A stretch of DNA of 61,237 bases from a virus: positions 1 through 61,237 of IMG/VR virus record IMGVR_UViG_3300042939_000506; one strand, written 5' to 3'. Shown here one piece after another: positions 34,903-43,093 of this stretch. The translations under genes were made by a program, and so were the position numbers. Position 1 is the first letter of the stretch. Every line of letters starts with the position of its first letter. The notes below the pieces were generated by a model. It was given only the letters and a program-made list of their open reading frames with translations. It was not told the origin of the DNA and ran no database searches.

Positions 34903-35197
34903 CGGGTTCCTCGACCGCAAACTCAGGCTCGACACCCTCAACCTCAGGTTCAGGGTTCACGTCCTCGACGCCTTCGACGGGCTCAGCACCGTCAACGTCG
35001 GGATCGGGCTCCACCACCTCGGGGTCAGGCTCGACCAGATCGGGCCGGAACACGATGAACCCGCGGCGTTCCAGGTCGTCGATGTGATCGGTGCGGGTGA
35101 TGAGGGCCTGACGCCCCCGGCGCAGCACACCGACCGCAGGGGTGACACTGCCCTCGATGACCATGGCGGTCGATTTCGCTGACTTCCTGGTAGCCAT
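34883..35197 (-). CDS. Hypothetical head-tail protein with acidic tail, 104 aa
   Basis: Starts at ATG 35197 with AGGAGG five bases upstream. A 50-residue head domain is followed by a low-complexity acidic tail of E, P, D and V. It may be a connector or capsid accessory protein. The open frame upstream of the chosen start is a shadow of the neighbour. Confidence 0.7.
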   Translation of the reverse strand: MATRKSAKSTAMVIEGSVTPAVGVLRRGRQALITRTDHIDDLERRGFIVFRPDLVEPDPEVVEPDPDVDGAEPVEGVEDVNPEPEVEGVEPEFAVEEPGVDDEA

Positions 35198-35205
35198 GAC
35201 GCCTC

Positions 35206-35709
35206 CTAAACGCTGATATACAGGGTGCTCATCCACGCGATGACCCCACCCTCGGGACCATACGGGTTGATGGTGTCGGCTCCGACCTGATGCTCGCCGT
35301 TCAGGTGACCCGATACCGCGCACTGCATCCGGCTCAACCGCCAACAGTCGTCCAATGACACCGCTGCCTCGTTGGTGTAGGCGTCGAAGTTCGGATCATC
35401 CATGCTGGCGCATCGGGCAACCCCAACCTCGACCACCAGAACCTCCGGTGCCCCGCAGGGCGGGACCACCAGAGAGGCGTCGGGGAAGAACTCGCTGTGA
35501 TAACGGGAAGCCAGCCGGACCCACAGGAACGGCTGATCGCAGTTAACCTCCTCGATGGGGGCACCCTCCCCCGCCAGGAACCACACCCGGTCGCTGCCCC
35601 CGCCCAGCGGTGGACAGTCGGAGGTCGGGGAGAACAGGGCACGCATCACCGCGATGATGGACTGAATGACCGGGCTGGCCGGGTCCTGGCAGGCGGGATT
35701 GTTTCTCAC
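35206..35709 (-). CDS. Head-tail connector protein, 167 aa
   Basis: GTG 35709 overlaps the previous stop (GTGA). The layout (RVWFLAGEGAPIEEVNCDQP, then WVRLASRYHSEFFP, then a C-terminal QVGADTINPYGPEGG) is that of small connector proteins between the adaptor and gp10-like proteins. The exact step, head closure or tail terminator, is not decided by sequence. Confidence 0.65.
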   Translation of the reverse strand: MRNNPACQDPASPVIQSIIAVMRALFSPTSDCPPLGGGSDRVWFLAGEGAPIEEVNCDQPFLWVRLASRYHSEFFPDASLVVPPCGAPEVLVVEVGVARCASMDDPNFDAYTNEAAVSLDDCWRLSRMQCAVSGHLNGEHQVGADTINPYGPEGGVIAWMSTLYISV

Positions 35710-36452
35710 AGCACGCTCGGCCCGGACAGGACGTGGTACGGGTTGACCGCGGAGAGCCACAGGTCGATCTCACTCATCCCTGTCTTGCCGTTGGCGTAGA
35801 TGCGGGACGGGTCGAAAACGCGGGACACTCCACGGCTGGTGGTGGCGATGACGTTGCGCGGCAGCCGGCATTGCTCACCGGAACAAGCGGCGATGAACTC
35901 TCGCGCCAACTGACCGACGAAGGTGGCGACCCCATCAGGGACGGGGATGCCTTTCATGTAGGTCACCGACCAGGTTCCGTTCTCCCCCAGCGGCTTGTTG
36001 TAGTTCTGCGGAGGCCACTGTGTACCCACCCGGTAGAGAATGTCGCCTTCCAACGAGTAGTCGCAGGGGTCCAGTACCTCACCGTTTATCGTCACTGTGA
36101 CGATTTCAGCGACCGGGCCAGGCAAATGAACGGTGCGCGGACCCGCTGCTTTGCAGCGTGCCGCGCAGCCGCAGGTGTAATTCACCCACCGCCCGTACTC
36201 GTAGGTCGGAATGTAAGGGGTCACCCGTTGATCGAACGTGGAGCCGGGACGGAACCCTCCGCAGTCCGGGGGCGGGCACGGTCGGACGGTGACCTCGCAG
36301 ACGCCGAACTGACGCCCTGACAGTGCCCACAGCACGTTGACGGCAAGGTCCTCGGCGGCGTTGCGCTCCGCAAGCCGCTGCATGTAGTCAGGATCGTCCT
36401 CGTCGGGGAGCTCGGGAAGGCAGCTGCGGTCGACAGGCCAGTTGCAGGACAT
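35706..36452 (-). CDS. Head-to-tail adaptor
   Basis: A 248-residue protein with many cysteines. The helical N-terminus (AAEDLAVNVLWALSGRQFG) and central beta domain ending in TWSVTYMKGIPVP followed by a helix (VGQLAREFIAACSG) match actinophage head-tail adaptors. The ATG start has no ribosome binding site; TAATCT lies six bases upstream. It is the first gene of this segment because a plus-strand module lies immediately upstream. Confidence 0.75.
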   Translation of the reverse strand: MSCNWPVDRSCLPELPDEDDPDYMQRLAERNAAEDLAVNVLWALSGRQFGVCEVTVRPCPPPDCGGFRPGSTFDQRVTPYIPTYEYGRWVNYTCGCAARCKAAGPRTVHLPGPVAEIVTVTINGEVLDPCDYSLEGDILYRVGTQWPPQNYNKPLGENGTWSVTYMKGIPVPDGVATFVGQLAREFIAACSGEQCRLPRNVIATTSRGVSRVFDPSRIYANGKTGMSEIDLWLSAVNPYHVLSGPSVL

Positions 36453-36458
36453 GGCCTG

Positions 36459-36464
36459 AGATTA
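36459..36464 (-). promoter_or_regulatory. -10 box TAATCT of head-tail adaptor
   Basis: TAATCT ends six bases before ATG 36452. It restarts leftward transcription beyond the inserted plus-strand module and is back-to-back with the early promoter at 36490. Confidence 0.5.
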
Positions 36465-36489
36465 GTCGCCAGCGGTGCTGACCTGGGCA

Positions 36490-36545
36490 TTGACTACCCC
36501 TCCGGGGGTCTGTATTCTCATAGGTGAGGCAGGGATACACCCGCC
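36490..36545 (+). promoter_or_regulatory. Early promoter with leader hairpin (copy 4)
   Basis: A -35 TTGACT (36490-36495), a 17-base spacer with ACCCCTCC and CTG, a -10 TATTCT (36513-36518), and the leader hairpin GGCAGGG/CCCGCC (36528-36545). It is the best sigma-A-like member and drives the four-gene plus-strand module inside the structural operon. Confidence 0.8.
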
Positions 36546-36562
36546 AGGAAGGTAATACCGTC

Positions 36563-36757
36563 ATGTTCAAGGCAGAAAAGACCCTCACGCTGCTGGGGGT
36601 GAGTTCGACAGGCACCAAGCACGGCCTGCTGATCGAAACCTGCACCAACGATGTCCGTTTCACCGTCACCGGGGCCAACGGCAAGCGTCACGCCTCAGTG
36701 ATCCTCGCTGATGCCGATGGCGACGTCATCTCGATGTTCCTGCGGGGTGTGCTGTGA
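36563..36757 (+). CDS. Small hypothetical early protein, 64 aa
   Basis: Starts at ATG 36563 with AGGAAGG ten bases upstream. A short beta-rich protein (TLTLLGVSSTGTKHGLLIET). It is the first gene of a plus-strand module controlled by the hairpin-type early promoter. Function unknown. Confidence 0.65.
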   Translation: MFKAEKTLTLLGVSSTGTKHGLLIETCTNDVRFTVTGANGKRHASVILADADGDVISMFLRGVL

Positions 36758-37218
36758 CTGAGAGCATCGTGACCACCACCCACAGTGTTGACGAGCTTCA
36801 CCGTCAAATCAACGGTCAAGCCCTGTCCATTGAAACCCTGCGGGGAGAAATCGACAGGATCAAAGCCGACGCCCAGGCCAAGCTCGACGCCCAGGCAGCC
36901 GACTGGAAGAAGCTCAACGAACTTCTCAACCAGTACGCCAACGATGAGGGGCTGTGCGACGCCTACGAGGACAGAATCGACATTTGGAACAGCAGCTTGA
37001 CGCACTTCAAGCTCACAGGCCGACGCAAAGGCTTCGTTGTAAAAGTCCAGGTCAAGCTGCAATACGAGACCGAGATTGAAGTCGATGCCATCAACCGCGA
37101 CAGTGCCAAGGAGAAGATCGACGACCTCGACAGCTACGACCTGCTTGAAGGTCTGTCCATCGGGGACTACGAAGACATCGACTACACCACCCTCAGTGCG
37201 CGGGAGGGGTACCTGTGA
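36754..37218 (+). CDS. Hypothetical coiled-coil protein, 154 aa
   Basis: GTG start in a GTGA overlap. The N-terminal half is a coiled coil (LSIETLRGEIDRIKADAQAK) and the C-terminal half an acidic beta/alpha domain with DAINRDSAKEKIDDL. No family known. Part of the coupled early module at 36.5-37.9 kb. Confidence 0.65.
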   Translation: MTESIVTTTHSVDELHRQINGQALSIETLRGEIDRIKADAQAKLDAQAADWKKLNELLNQYANDEGLCDAYEDRIDIWNSSLTHFKLTGRRKGFVVKVQVKLQYETEIEVDAINRDSAKEKIDDLDSYDLLEGLSIGDYEDIDYTTLSAREGYL

Positions 37219-37409
37219 ACGAGCCGGTCATCCTTTACACCGCCAACAAACAGCGGATGGTGCTGCTCGACGGCGACATGCTGACCATGCGTGTCCAGAC
37301 CCTCGACGGGCACAACCGGGCGGTGGCCAAACTGTCGTGGACTGACGCCGAAATCCTCTACGACACCCTCGGGGTCTGGTTGGGCGTGGACAGGGTGTTC
37401 GACCAATGA
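37215..37409 (+). CDS. Small hypothetical protein, 64 aa
   Basis: A GTGA-coupled start and an ATGA-coupled end. The sequence alternates strands and short helices (RMVLLDGDMLTMRVQTLDG). No recognised family. Confidence 0.6.
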   Translation: MNEPVILYTANKQRMVLLDGDMLTMRVQTLDGHNRAVAKLSWTDAEILYDTLGVWLGVDRVFDQ

Positions 37410-37927
37410 GCGACCTCACCGGGCAAGTGCGGCAGTTCTACCTCGCCCACGACCAGATGATGCGGCTGCGCGCCCAGGACGAGATCAGCCGCCGCGACTG
37501 GGAACACATCACCGACCTCTTGGAGGACATCGCGTGTGTCGCCCACGACATCATTAGCACCACCTGGCCGCAGGACACGGTGCCGGCCACAGAATCGGGC
37601 ACGCTACGAACCCCGCAGATCGACGAAGCCGCCGCCATCGTCGCCGCCTGGCTCGGTGAACGGATGGGGCTGGACGAACCAGCCCCGATAGGCCAGGAGT
37701 TCGCCTACCGGGGTCAGGGTCCGATGCTGGTCTACGACTACGAAGGGCTGTGGTATCCGCAGAAACCCACCCCCGCGCTGATCCTGGAAGGAGGACCGGA
37801 TGACTGGGCGGTCTACGCCGCTGAGGAGTGCCGGGAAAACCTCACCGAGATCGGAGTGTTCAGCGAACCGCTGGCCAGCTTCATCCTGCAGTTCTACCCG
37901 CTACCGACAAGCCAAGTGCCCGGCTGA
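37406..37927 (+). CDS. Hypothetical protein, 173 aa
   Basis: Last gene of the plus-strand module, starting at ATG 37406 (ATGA overlap). The N-terminal helical region (RRDWEHITDLLEDIACVAHD) is followed by an aromatic-rich domain (LVYDYEGLWYPQKPTPALIL). It ends just before the bidirectional terminator at 37955. No function can be assigned. Confidence 0.65.
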   Translation: MSDLTGQVRQFYLAHDQMMRLRAQDEISRRDWEHITDLLEDIACVAHDIISTTWPQDTVPATESGTLRTPQIDEAAAIVAAWLGERMGLDEPAPIGQEFAYRGQGPMLVYDYEGLWYPQKPTPALILEGGPDDWAVYAAEECRENLTEIGVFSEPLASFILQFYPLPTSQVPG

Positions 37928-37954
37928 TCCCCCGTAATGCCGGTCACCACATAG

Positions 37955-37994
37955 AGAACCGCCCCCGAGACTTCCTTCCCTCGGGGGCGGTTCT
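37955..37994. terminator. Bidirectional terminator between module and tail genes
   Basis: A perfect 15-base-pair stem, AGAACCGCCCCCGAG and its complement, with a ten-base loop and a T-rich flank on the plus strand. It insulates the plus-strand module from the convergent membrane/major tail genes. Confidence 0.88.
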
Positions 37995-38006
37995 TCTTGT
38001 CTGGAT

Positions 38007-38453
38007 TCAGACGGTTTCGTCTTCCTCGTCAACCTCGACGTCCTCGTCGACCTCGACATCCTCGTCGTCCAGATCGACCAGTTCGACCTCATCGTCCTCG
38101 TCGGCCTCCTCGACCGCCGGATCGACGGCCACCTCATCGGGAACGATGTCGTCCAGCTGCTGAGCAATCGCAGCCAGAGCCGACAGATCCACCTGATCGG
38201 CAACCCCGGCGTCCACCAACTGCGACTGCACGTTGCTGGTGGCAGCTTCCAGCTTGGCGACGATCTCGTCCTTGGCCTTGGCCAGCTGAGCGACGAGAGC
38301 GTCGACTACGGCTTGTGTTGACACTTCCAGTCTCCTATCCAGATATGCGGTGTGCGCCTCGGCCACGCGGCGTAAGGCGTGAAAGCTATTCAGTTGTCCC
38401 AGAAGAACGAACAGCACCGCGAGCAGGATGGCTGCGACGGGCAGGACGTTCAT
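38007..38453 (-). CDS. Membrane-anchored coiled-coil protein with acidic tail
   Basis: A 148-residue protein with an N-terminal hydrophobic segment (VLPVAAILLAVLFVLLG), a coiled coil of about 60 residues, and a C-terminal run of D, E and V. It follows the major tail protein gene by an ATGA overlap. A single-pass membrane anchor is unusual among tail genes; it may be a moron or an inner-membrane factor rather than a virion part. Confidence 0.7.
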   Translation of the reverse strand: MNVLPVAAILLAVLFVLLGQLNSFHALRRVAEAHTAYLDRRLEVSTQAVVDALVAQLAKAKDEIVAKLEAATSNVQSQLVDAGVADQVDLSALAAIAQQLDDIVPDEVAVDPAVEEADEDDEVELVDLDDEDVEVDEDVEVDEEDETV

Positions 38454-39256
38454 CAGGTGTCGGTTTGCGCCGGGGCGATAGCAGCAGCCGGGGCGTTCGT
38501 CGGACCACCGAAGTAGTAGGTGGTGCCGGTGAACTTTCCGGTGATGTCCAGCTTGGCCGGACGCGAACCCGGCGTCGGGGGCGGCGGTGCCACCGAAGTG
38601 CGGAACAACGTGAAGTGGGCATCGTCATCCACCGGGGCCAACATCCGACCAGCAGTGCCGGTGGCGTTGGTGGCGGCGACGTTGTACGGACCCCGACCCC
38701 AGTGCGGAATCGGAATGGTGATCCCACTCAGCGTGAACGTCGAGATGCTGGAACTGACCTCGATGTTACCCATGGTGAACTCGCTGGCACCGAACAGCAG
38801 GTAGCCGTAGTTGGTGCCCGTAGTGGGAGCGGTGAAAACTGTGTCGAGCTTCTGCGGCTCGCAGTCCTCATCTGACCGACCGCCGGTCCAGATTTCCAAC
38901 GCGACCCCGTACTGGTCATCGACGCTGGCTGAGTCCTGGAACCCGATGGGGTTGTTGGCGAAGTCGATTACTTGGCTCCATCCGCTGAACAACCCGATCA
39001 GGCCGGTGTTGACGTTGCACAGCTCCAACTCGACGTTGTGGTACTTGCGAGTTGCAGGAGTACGGTCGCTGACGCACACTCGGCCTTCAGCGTTTTCCTG
39101 TTCCAGGTCGTTGGCATCCTTCATCACCGGGGTCAGCCGAACGGAAACGAATCCGTCGGTAACAATCCGGTTGGCGTTGCCCGAGATGGGAAGACCGCAA
39201 CGGTTGATTTTGGTGGCGCGGAGCCGGATGCCCTTGACCACGGGAAAGACGCTCAT
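38453..39256 (-). CDS. Major tail protein
   Basis: A 267-residue beta-rich protein with GGAGG nine bases before the ATG. It is the tube-forming subunit by position and style: MSVFPVVKGIRLRATKINRC start, repeated strands, and a C-terminal domain with TTYYFGG. A run of prolines (APPPPTPGS) separates the two domains. The gene lies on the capsid side of the connector genes, whereas in many siphophages the order is connector then major tail, so the order here is noteworthy. Confidence 0.7.
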   Translation of the reverse strand: MSVFPVVKGIRLRATKINRCGLPISGNANRIVTDGFVSVRLTPVMKDANDLEQENAEGRVCVSDRTPATRKYHNVELELCNVNTGLIGLFSGWSQVIDFANNPIGFQDSASVDDQYGVALEIWTGGRSDEDCEPQKLDTVFTAPTTGTNYGYLLFGASEFTMGNIEVSSSISTFTLSGITIPIPHWGRGPYNVAATNATGTAGRMLAPVDDDAHFTLFRTSVAPPPPTPGSRPAKLDITGKFTGTTYYFGGPTNAPAAAIAPAQTDT

Positions 39257-39328
39257 GCGCCACTACCTCCTGCTTGTTCCTCTGTCGTTGTTGAGGCCAT
39301 GCCCCTAGTCAAGAGCACCGCCGTGCAA

Positions 39329-40066
39329 TCAACTCGCCGCCTGAATGGCGGCGAGAATGTCGGACTTCTTGGTGGCCGCACCCAGGTCGATGCTGTTGTC
39401 GGCGGCGTACTGCTTGAGGTCGGCCACCGTCCACGTCATATCCGGGGCTGCGGCCCCACGCGGAACGCTGGTCACCACTCCGCTGGGCGGGGTCTGACGC
39501 GGCGCGTCCAGCGTGATGTGCTCGGTGGTCGGAGGCCGCTTGACCGCCGGGGAATGGATGGTCGTCGGCTCCACATAGTCGATGACCCCATCGGCAGCCA
39601 CACCCGAACCGTCACCAGGGGTGACTGGGAGGTCGTAGAGGCCGTACTTCTCCACCGAACCGTGAATGGGGGTGACTATCCGGTTGTCCGGCTTGGACCC
39701 GCTGACGGTGGTTGAGGGGCCGGGAATGGCCATCACCGCAGACGCCGGGGTGGCACCGCTGTAGTGGTTGCGGATGGTGGGCTGCTCCGGGCGTGCCCCG
39801 GCCATCCCCACGTCCTGCAGCACCTGGGCGAACCCGGTGTCACCGTAGGCCAGCGGCCCGGTACCCGTCGCCCCGTCGATGAGGCCGGCGGCAACAGCGT
39901 CAGCCTCAGGCATCGTGTACCTGGCGCGAGGGCCAACGCGGGTCTCCTTGGTCACCTTCGACCCGGCCTGCCGCAGCTTCTCCAAGGCAGGACCGCGCAG
40001 GGACTTGTTGATGAAGTCGACGGTGGCGAAACCGTCCTCCACAACTGCTTCGATTCCAGCGGGCAT
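39329..40066 (-). CDS. Hypothetical head protein with C-terminal SAP/HeH-like motif
   Basis: A 245-residue protein. The last 36 residues (TWTVADLKQYAADNSIDLGA then KKSDILAAI) look like a LEM/SAP-type helix-extended-loop-helix motif seen in phage head-tail proteins. The N-terminal part contains ATVDFINKSLRGPALEKLRQ. It follows the capsid-associated gene. Probably virion associated. Confidence 0.65.
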   Translation of the reverse strand: MPAGIEAVVEDGFATVDFINKSLRGPALEKLRQAGSKVTKETRVGPRARYTMPEADAVAAGLIDGATGTGPLAYGDTGFAQVLQDVGMAGARPEQPTIRNHYSGATPASAVMAIPGPSTTVSGSKPDNRIVTPIHGSVEKYGLYDLPVTPGDGSGVAADGVIDYVEPTTIHSPAVKRPPTTEHITLDAPRQTPPSGVVTSVPRGAAAPDMTWTVADLKQYAADNSIDLGAATKKSDILAAIQAAS

Positions 40067-40075
40067 GATGTTCTC

Positions 40076-40960
40076 CTATCCAACCTTGACCGCTGCCACA
40101 GCGGCCTCGTAGGCAATAGCCATCGACCGTTCAGCGATGGCGATGTACTGGTTGAGTTCCAACTTGATGGCGTCCCGAACAGCCATGGGGCCGCGCCACC
40201 CGAACAGCTGTGTGGTGGCGACGATGGTGTCCCCCAACGGGTCGGCGTACCCACCCCCGAACACCCAGGTGTGGCCCAACGGGCTGCGACCATTCAGGTT
40301 CAGCCGGGATTCGGCCAGGTAGGCAGCCCATTTCGGGCTGGCGTGCAGGTAACCCATCAACCCGACCTTGGCCAGGGCTACCTCAAGCTCCGACACCGCA
40401 GCCGTGACAGAGGTGACTGGCACAGCTGTCGGGGCGTCAGCCAGCAGCCGCGCAGCCACCGAAGTCTCCACCGACACCTGCTCGGTCAACGTCATCACAT
40501 GAATGGCACGCTGACGAACCTCGGCGCGGCTGGTCCCGGTCATGTCGCCGCACTGGTTGTGGTCATAGGCGTAGACGGTGATCGGCTCCACGTCGAAGAT
40601 CACCGCGTCGGGACGCTCTTTGATCTTGGTGGCCGCTGACGCCGAATCCGGTGCATCACACCAGTCCTCGTCCCACACACCGAACTGGCCGTCCACCCCG
40701 ATGTTCTGCTGACGGACCTGCAGACCGTCGAGAAAACGCAGAGGCAGAGTGCCGTCCTGCAGCCAGGTCACCGCATCGAACAACCCCCGCGGAGCAGGAA
40801 CCAGCGGCGGATCGAACAACGAGGTCCACCGATCACCGCCCCCAGCACGAACGTCGTACAAACCGTCGTTGTGAGGTTGGCCGGCGTCGTCGTAGAGACC
40901 GTCACCCACAGGTTCGGTGTGCGGCGGGTAGAGCTTGCTCAGCTTCTCCGGTGCGGTCAT
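40076..40960 (-). CDS. Capsid-associated protein (possible second capsid/vertex subunit)
   Basis: A 294-residue protein directly downstream of the major capsid gene. It contains YLHASPKWAAYLAESRLNLN and VFGGGYADPLGDTIVATTQL, which recalls encapsulin/capsid-fold strands, and a C-terminal helix. Related phage groups encode separate hexamer and pentamer capsid subunits, so a pentamer/vertex role is possible. This is inference from position and length only. Confidence 0.6.
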   Translation of the reverse strand: MTAPEKLSKLYPPHTEPVGDGLYDDAGQPHNDGLYDVRAGGGDRWTSLFDPPLVPAPRGLFDAVTWLQDGTLPLRFLDGLQVRQQNIGVDGQFGVWDEDWCDAPDSASAATKIKERPDAVIFDVEPITVYAYDHNQCGDMTGTSRAEVRQRAIHVMTLTEQVSVETSVAARLLADAPTAVPVTSVTAAVSELEVALAKVGLMGYLHASPKWAAYLAESRLNLNGRSPLGHTWVFGGGYADPLGDTIVATTQLFGWRGPMAVRDAIKLELNQYIAIAERSMAIAYEAAVAAVKVG

Positions 40961-40986
40961 ATCCTCGTGTCCCTTCTCAAGAGCGG

Positions 40987-41033
40987 AAGGCGAGCGGTGT
41001 GAGCGGCCTCAAAGTGCCCACACCGCTCGCCTT
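40987..41033. terminator. Hairpin after major capsid gene (attenuator candidate)
   Basis: A perfect 15-base-pair inverted repeat, AAGGCGAGCGGTGTG with its complement, around a 17-base loop, right after the capsid stop. The T-run is poor, so it may act as a partial terminator or an RNA 3' stabiliser that raises capsid output relative to downstream genes. Confidence 0.65.
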
Positions 41034-41054
41034 GTCTCTGGCAGTCGCGCTCGG

Positions 41055-42698
41055 TCAGGAGCAGGTGATCTCGACCGGAGCCCCGTACCCGCCGGTCGGG
41101 CAGATCGGGATTTCGACGTTCAGCGAGTGGTTGCACCGCTTACCAACAGCAATCGCGTCCTCGGTGAAGAACTCGGTGTAGCGGTTGATTTGCAACTGTT
41201 CCTTCGGGTAGAGCACCCCGACCTCGATGATGTTGCTCAGCGACCGGAACCACGTCCCCGCCGGGTAGAGCAGCACGTTGACCTTGCTCGGCCACTTCAT
41301 CGTGTCCAGGTGGCCCGGCTCGCCCACACCACGGGTCTGCCAGTCACCGACGAACTGCAGCGAGATGTTGCGAGCGTTGAGCCAGCCGCTGATCTCACCG
41401 TCACCCACGGCCAGGTTGTTGCGACCCTGCATGAGTGCCAGGTCGGCGCGCAGAACCTCATGCAACCAGTTCGGGGCGACGCCCTCGATGGTGGCACTGC
41501 GGCTCAACCCACGGTTGAGGCGCAGGTTGGTCGCCATCAGAGCAATCGAGTTGAGCACCGAGGAGGTCGCGTTGACCTGATCGGTGGTGATCTTCTTCGG
41601 CGTGGAACCGGCCACCATGTCGAGGATGGTGCGGCGGCTCAGAGCGCGGAAGTGCTCCTGAGTCAGCGACCGCAGGAACCACTCGATGGATTCCGGCCAG
41701 CCCTGCCGCTGCAGGATGCCTGCCTCCACGCAGTAGCCCACGGCGTTGAGCCGCATTTCGACGAACTCATCCGGGCAGGGAATCTCGACGCAGTGCTTGA
41801 CGGCGGTCGGGTGACCGTCGGCGTCGACTGCTTCCAGTTCCGGCTCGGTGAAGAAGAACTCGTAGCTCTCAAAGATCGCCGAGAGGTCCGGCTCCACCGG
41901 CCAGCGGATGCCGCCACGGTTGATGGCGATTTCCGGCAGGCTGATGAGGTCGGTGGCCTCGGGCACGTCGCAGAACGTGTAAATCTGCTCCGACGGGGCG
42001 CACCAGCCACCGGCAGCGGTGAGAGCCTGAGCGGTCACCTTGCCGTATCCGGGGATCTCGGAGGTGGCCCGCTCGATCTCCCGCACCAGTTCGTGGCTGT
42101 CGTTGACCACGGTCATCTGCCGGGACAACTGGGCCAGGCCGCGGGCGGCCATTGAACGGACATCGGAGCGGTTGGGGCGAACCCGTGCGCTGTGACCGCG
42201 CACCGAGTCGATGGCCAGGCCCATTTCCTTGAACCCGATCTTGCCGGAACGGTAGCCCGGCGCACCGGGAACCATTTCCCAGCCGGGACCGGTGTCCTCG
42301 GCGGGAGTGTCGGTTTCCCCGGCCCCGGCGAACACCACCGGAGCGGTGGATGCGGCGATAGGCTCGGCAACATCGTCGCCGCTGTACCTCTCGTCCTCGG
42401 TTTCCTCCACGGTGGACTCCTCGACGACCGGTTCGGCGGTGGCGGTCTTGGACCGTTCGATGACCTCGGCCACAGCGGCGCGGTGAGCGTCGGCTTCAGC
42501 TTCGGCGTCCGCAAGCGCGGAGTTGATGGTGTCCACTGCGTCGAGCAGAGAGTTCAGGTACTCCACGTCGGAGTCGCCCAGATTCTCGTCGCTCTCGTAG
42601 CGGCGCTGGATTTCGGTGATTTCGGCGGCTGCCTTCTCACGCAGCGAGGTCAGTTCCTCGGAAGTGATCGGCAACTCGTCCGGTAGCTGGAAGGTCAC
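41055..42698 (-). CDS. Major capsid protein (HK97-like) with scaffold-like N-terminus
   Basis: A 547-residue protein. The first 150 residues are acidic and coiled coil (ITEIQRRYESDENLGDSDVE), consistent with a delta/scaffold domain removed by the maturation protease. The remaining 400 form the capsid body (GGIRWPVEPDLSAIFESYEF, then MVAGSTPKKITTDQVNATSS, then GTWFRSLSNIIEVGVLYPKE). GGAG lies five bases before the GTG. A TATAGA box upstream near 42720 could drive it, since the integration cassette separates it from the portal-protease genes. Confidence 0.85.
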   Translation of the reverse strand: MTFQLPDELPITSEELTSLREKAAAEITEIQRRYESDENLGDSDVEYLNSLLDAVDTINSALADAEAEADAHRAAVAEVIERSKTATAEPVVEESTVEETEDERYSGDDVAEPIAASTAPVVFAGAGETDTPAEDTGPGWEMVPGAPGYRSGKIGFKEMGLAIDSVRGHSARVRPNRSDVRSMAARGLAQLSRQMTVVNDSHELVREIERATSEIPGYGKVTAQALTAAGGWCAPSEQIYTFCDVPEATDLISLPEIAINRGGIRWPVEPDLSAIFESYEFFFTEPELEAVDADGHPTAVKHCVEIPCPDEFVEMRLNAVGYCVEAGILQRQGWPESIEWFLRSLTQEHFRALSRRTILDMVAGSTPKKITTDQVNATSSVLNSIALMATNLRLNRGLSRSATIEGVAPNWLHEVLRADLALMQGRNNLAVGDGEISGWLNARNISLQFVGDWQTRGVGEPGHLDTMKWPSKVNVLLYPAGTWFRSLSNIIEVGVLYPKEQLQINRYTEFFTEDAIAVGKRCNHSLNVEIPICPTGGYGAPVEITCS

Positions 42699-43093
42699 TG
42701 CGACTCCTGTTCGCGTCTATAGCCCGGTACAACCTGTCGTTGATCGCTTCCCGGCCCGTAGCCAGATCAGAAGCTCTCGCAGTTGCCGACAGTAAGTACA
42801 GGCCGTGCAGCGGTCAGAGAAGTTTGGTGAAAACGCCACCGAAAGGAGGGAAAGGGGTCACGATGGAAAGTGCCACCGGGTATCAGGGGCGACGGGCCTC
42901 ATCCCCCGACAAGACCCGCCGCCCCTGTGCAGCCGGTTCCCCATCCCCCGACAGGGAGGGCTGCGGCTCTGTGAGCCTCGTCAGAGGCTACCACACATTT
43001 GCTGCTCCCCCGGATGGACTCGAACCATCAACCGCCCGGTGTGCAGTTGTCAGTCCGTCAACCAGCAGTGTCGGGGGGATAGGACCAATAAAC
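42699..43093. other. attP: Phage attachment (attP) region upstream of integrase
   Basis: A 395-base gap. It holds a strong inverted repeat CAGGGGCGACGGG/CCCGCCGCCCCTG (42886-42929), a hairpin AGCCTC-GTCA-GAGGCT near 42976, three copies of ATCCCCCGACA (42901-42911, 42943-42953, and an inverted 12-base version at 43069-43080), and a tRNA-derived segment at 43003-43029. Direct and inverted short repeats flanking a tRNA piece are what integrase arm sites around an attP core look like. The minus-strand capsid promoter candidate TATAGA lies near 42720. Confidence 0.65.
43003..43046 (-). other. Candidate attP core: 3' part of a tRNA gene
   Basis: On the minus strand the sequence reads as a T-arm GATGG-TTCGAGT-CCATC followed by an acceptor 3' strand CGGGGGA, then G and CA. 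A U1:A72-type acceptor with G73 would fit a tRNA-Asn, but that is a guess. No matching D-arm or anticodon stem can be folded upstream, so it is not a working tRNA. It is the kind of tRNA 3' identity that temperate actinophages use to integrate without damaging the host tRNA. Confidence 0.65.

Noticed and set aside
43003-43080. A complete tRNA gene beside integrase
   Set aside because: The T-arm and acceptor 3' strand are present, but no D-arm or anticodon stem can be formed and the 5' acceptor strand mismatches by one base. It fits an attachment core better.
42740-43093. Coding sequence for an N-terminal extension of integrase
   Set aside because: The frame is open, but the translation is low-complexity (SPDKTRRP, SPSTSS) and the DNA is full of inverted repeats and att-like sites. 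Kept only as an alternative in a finding.
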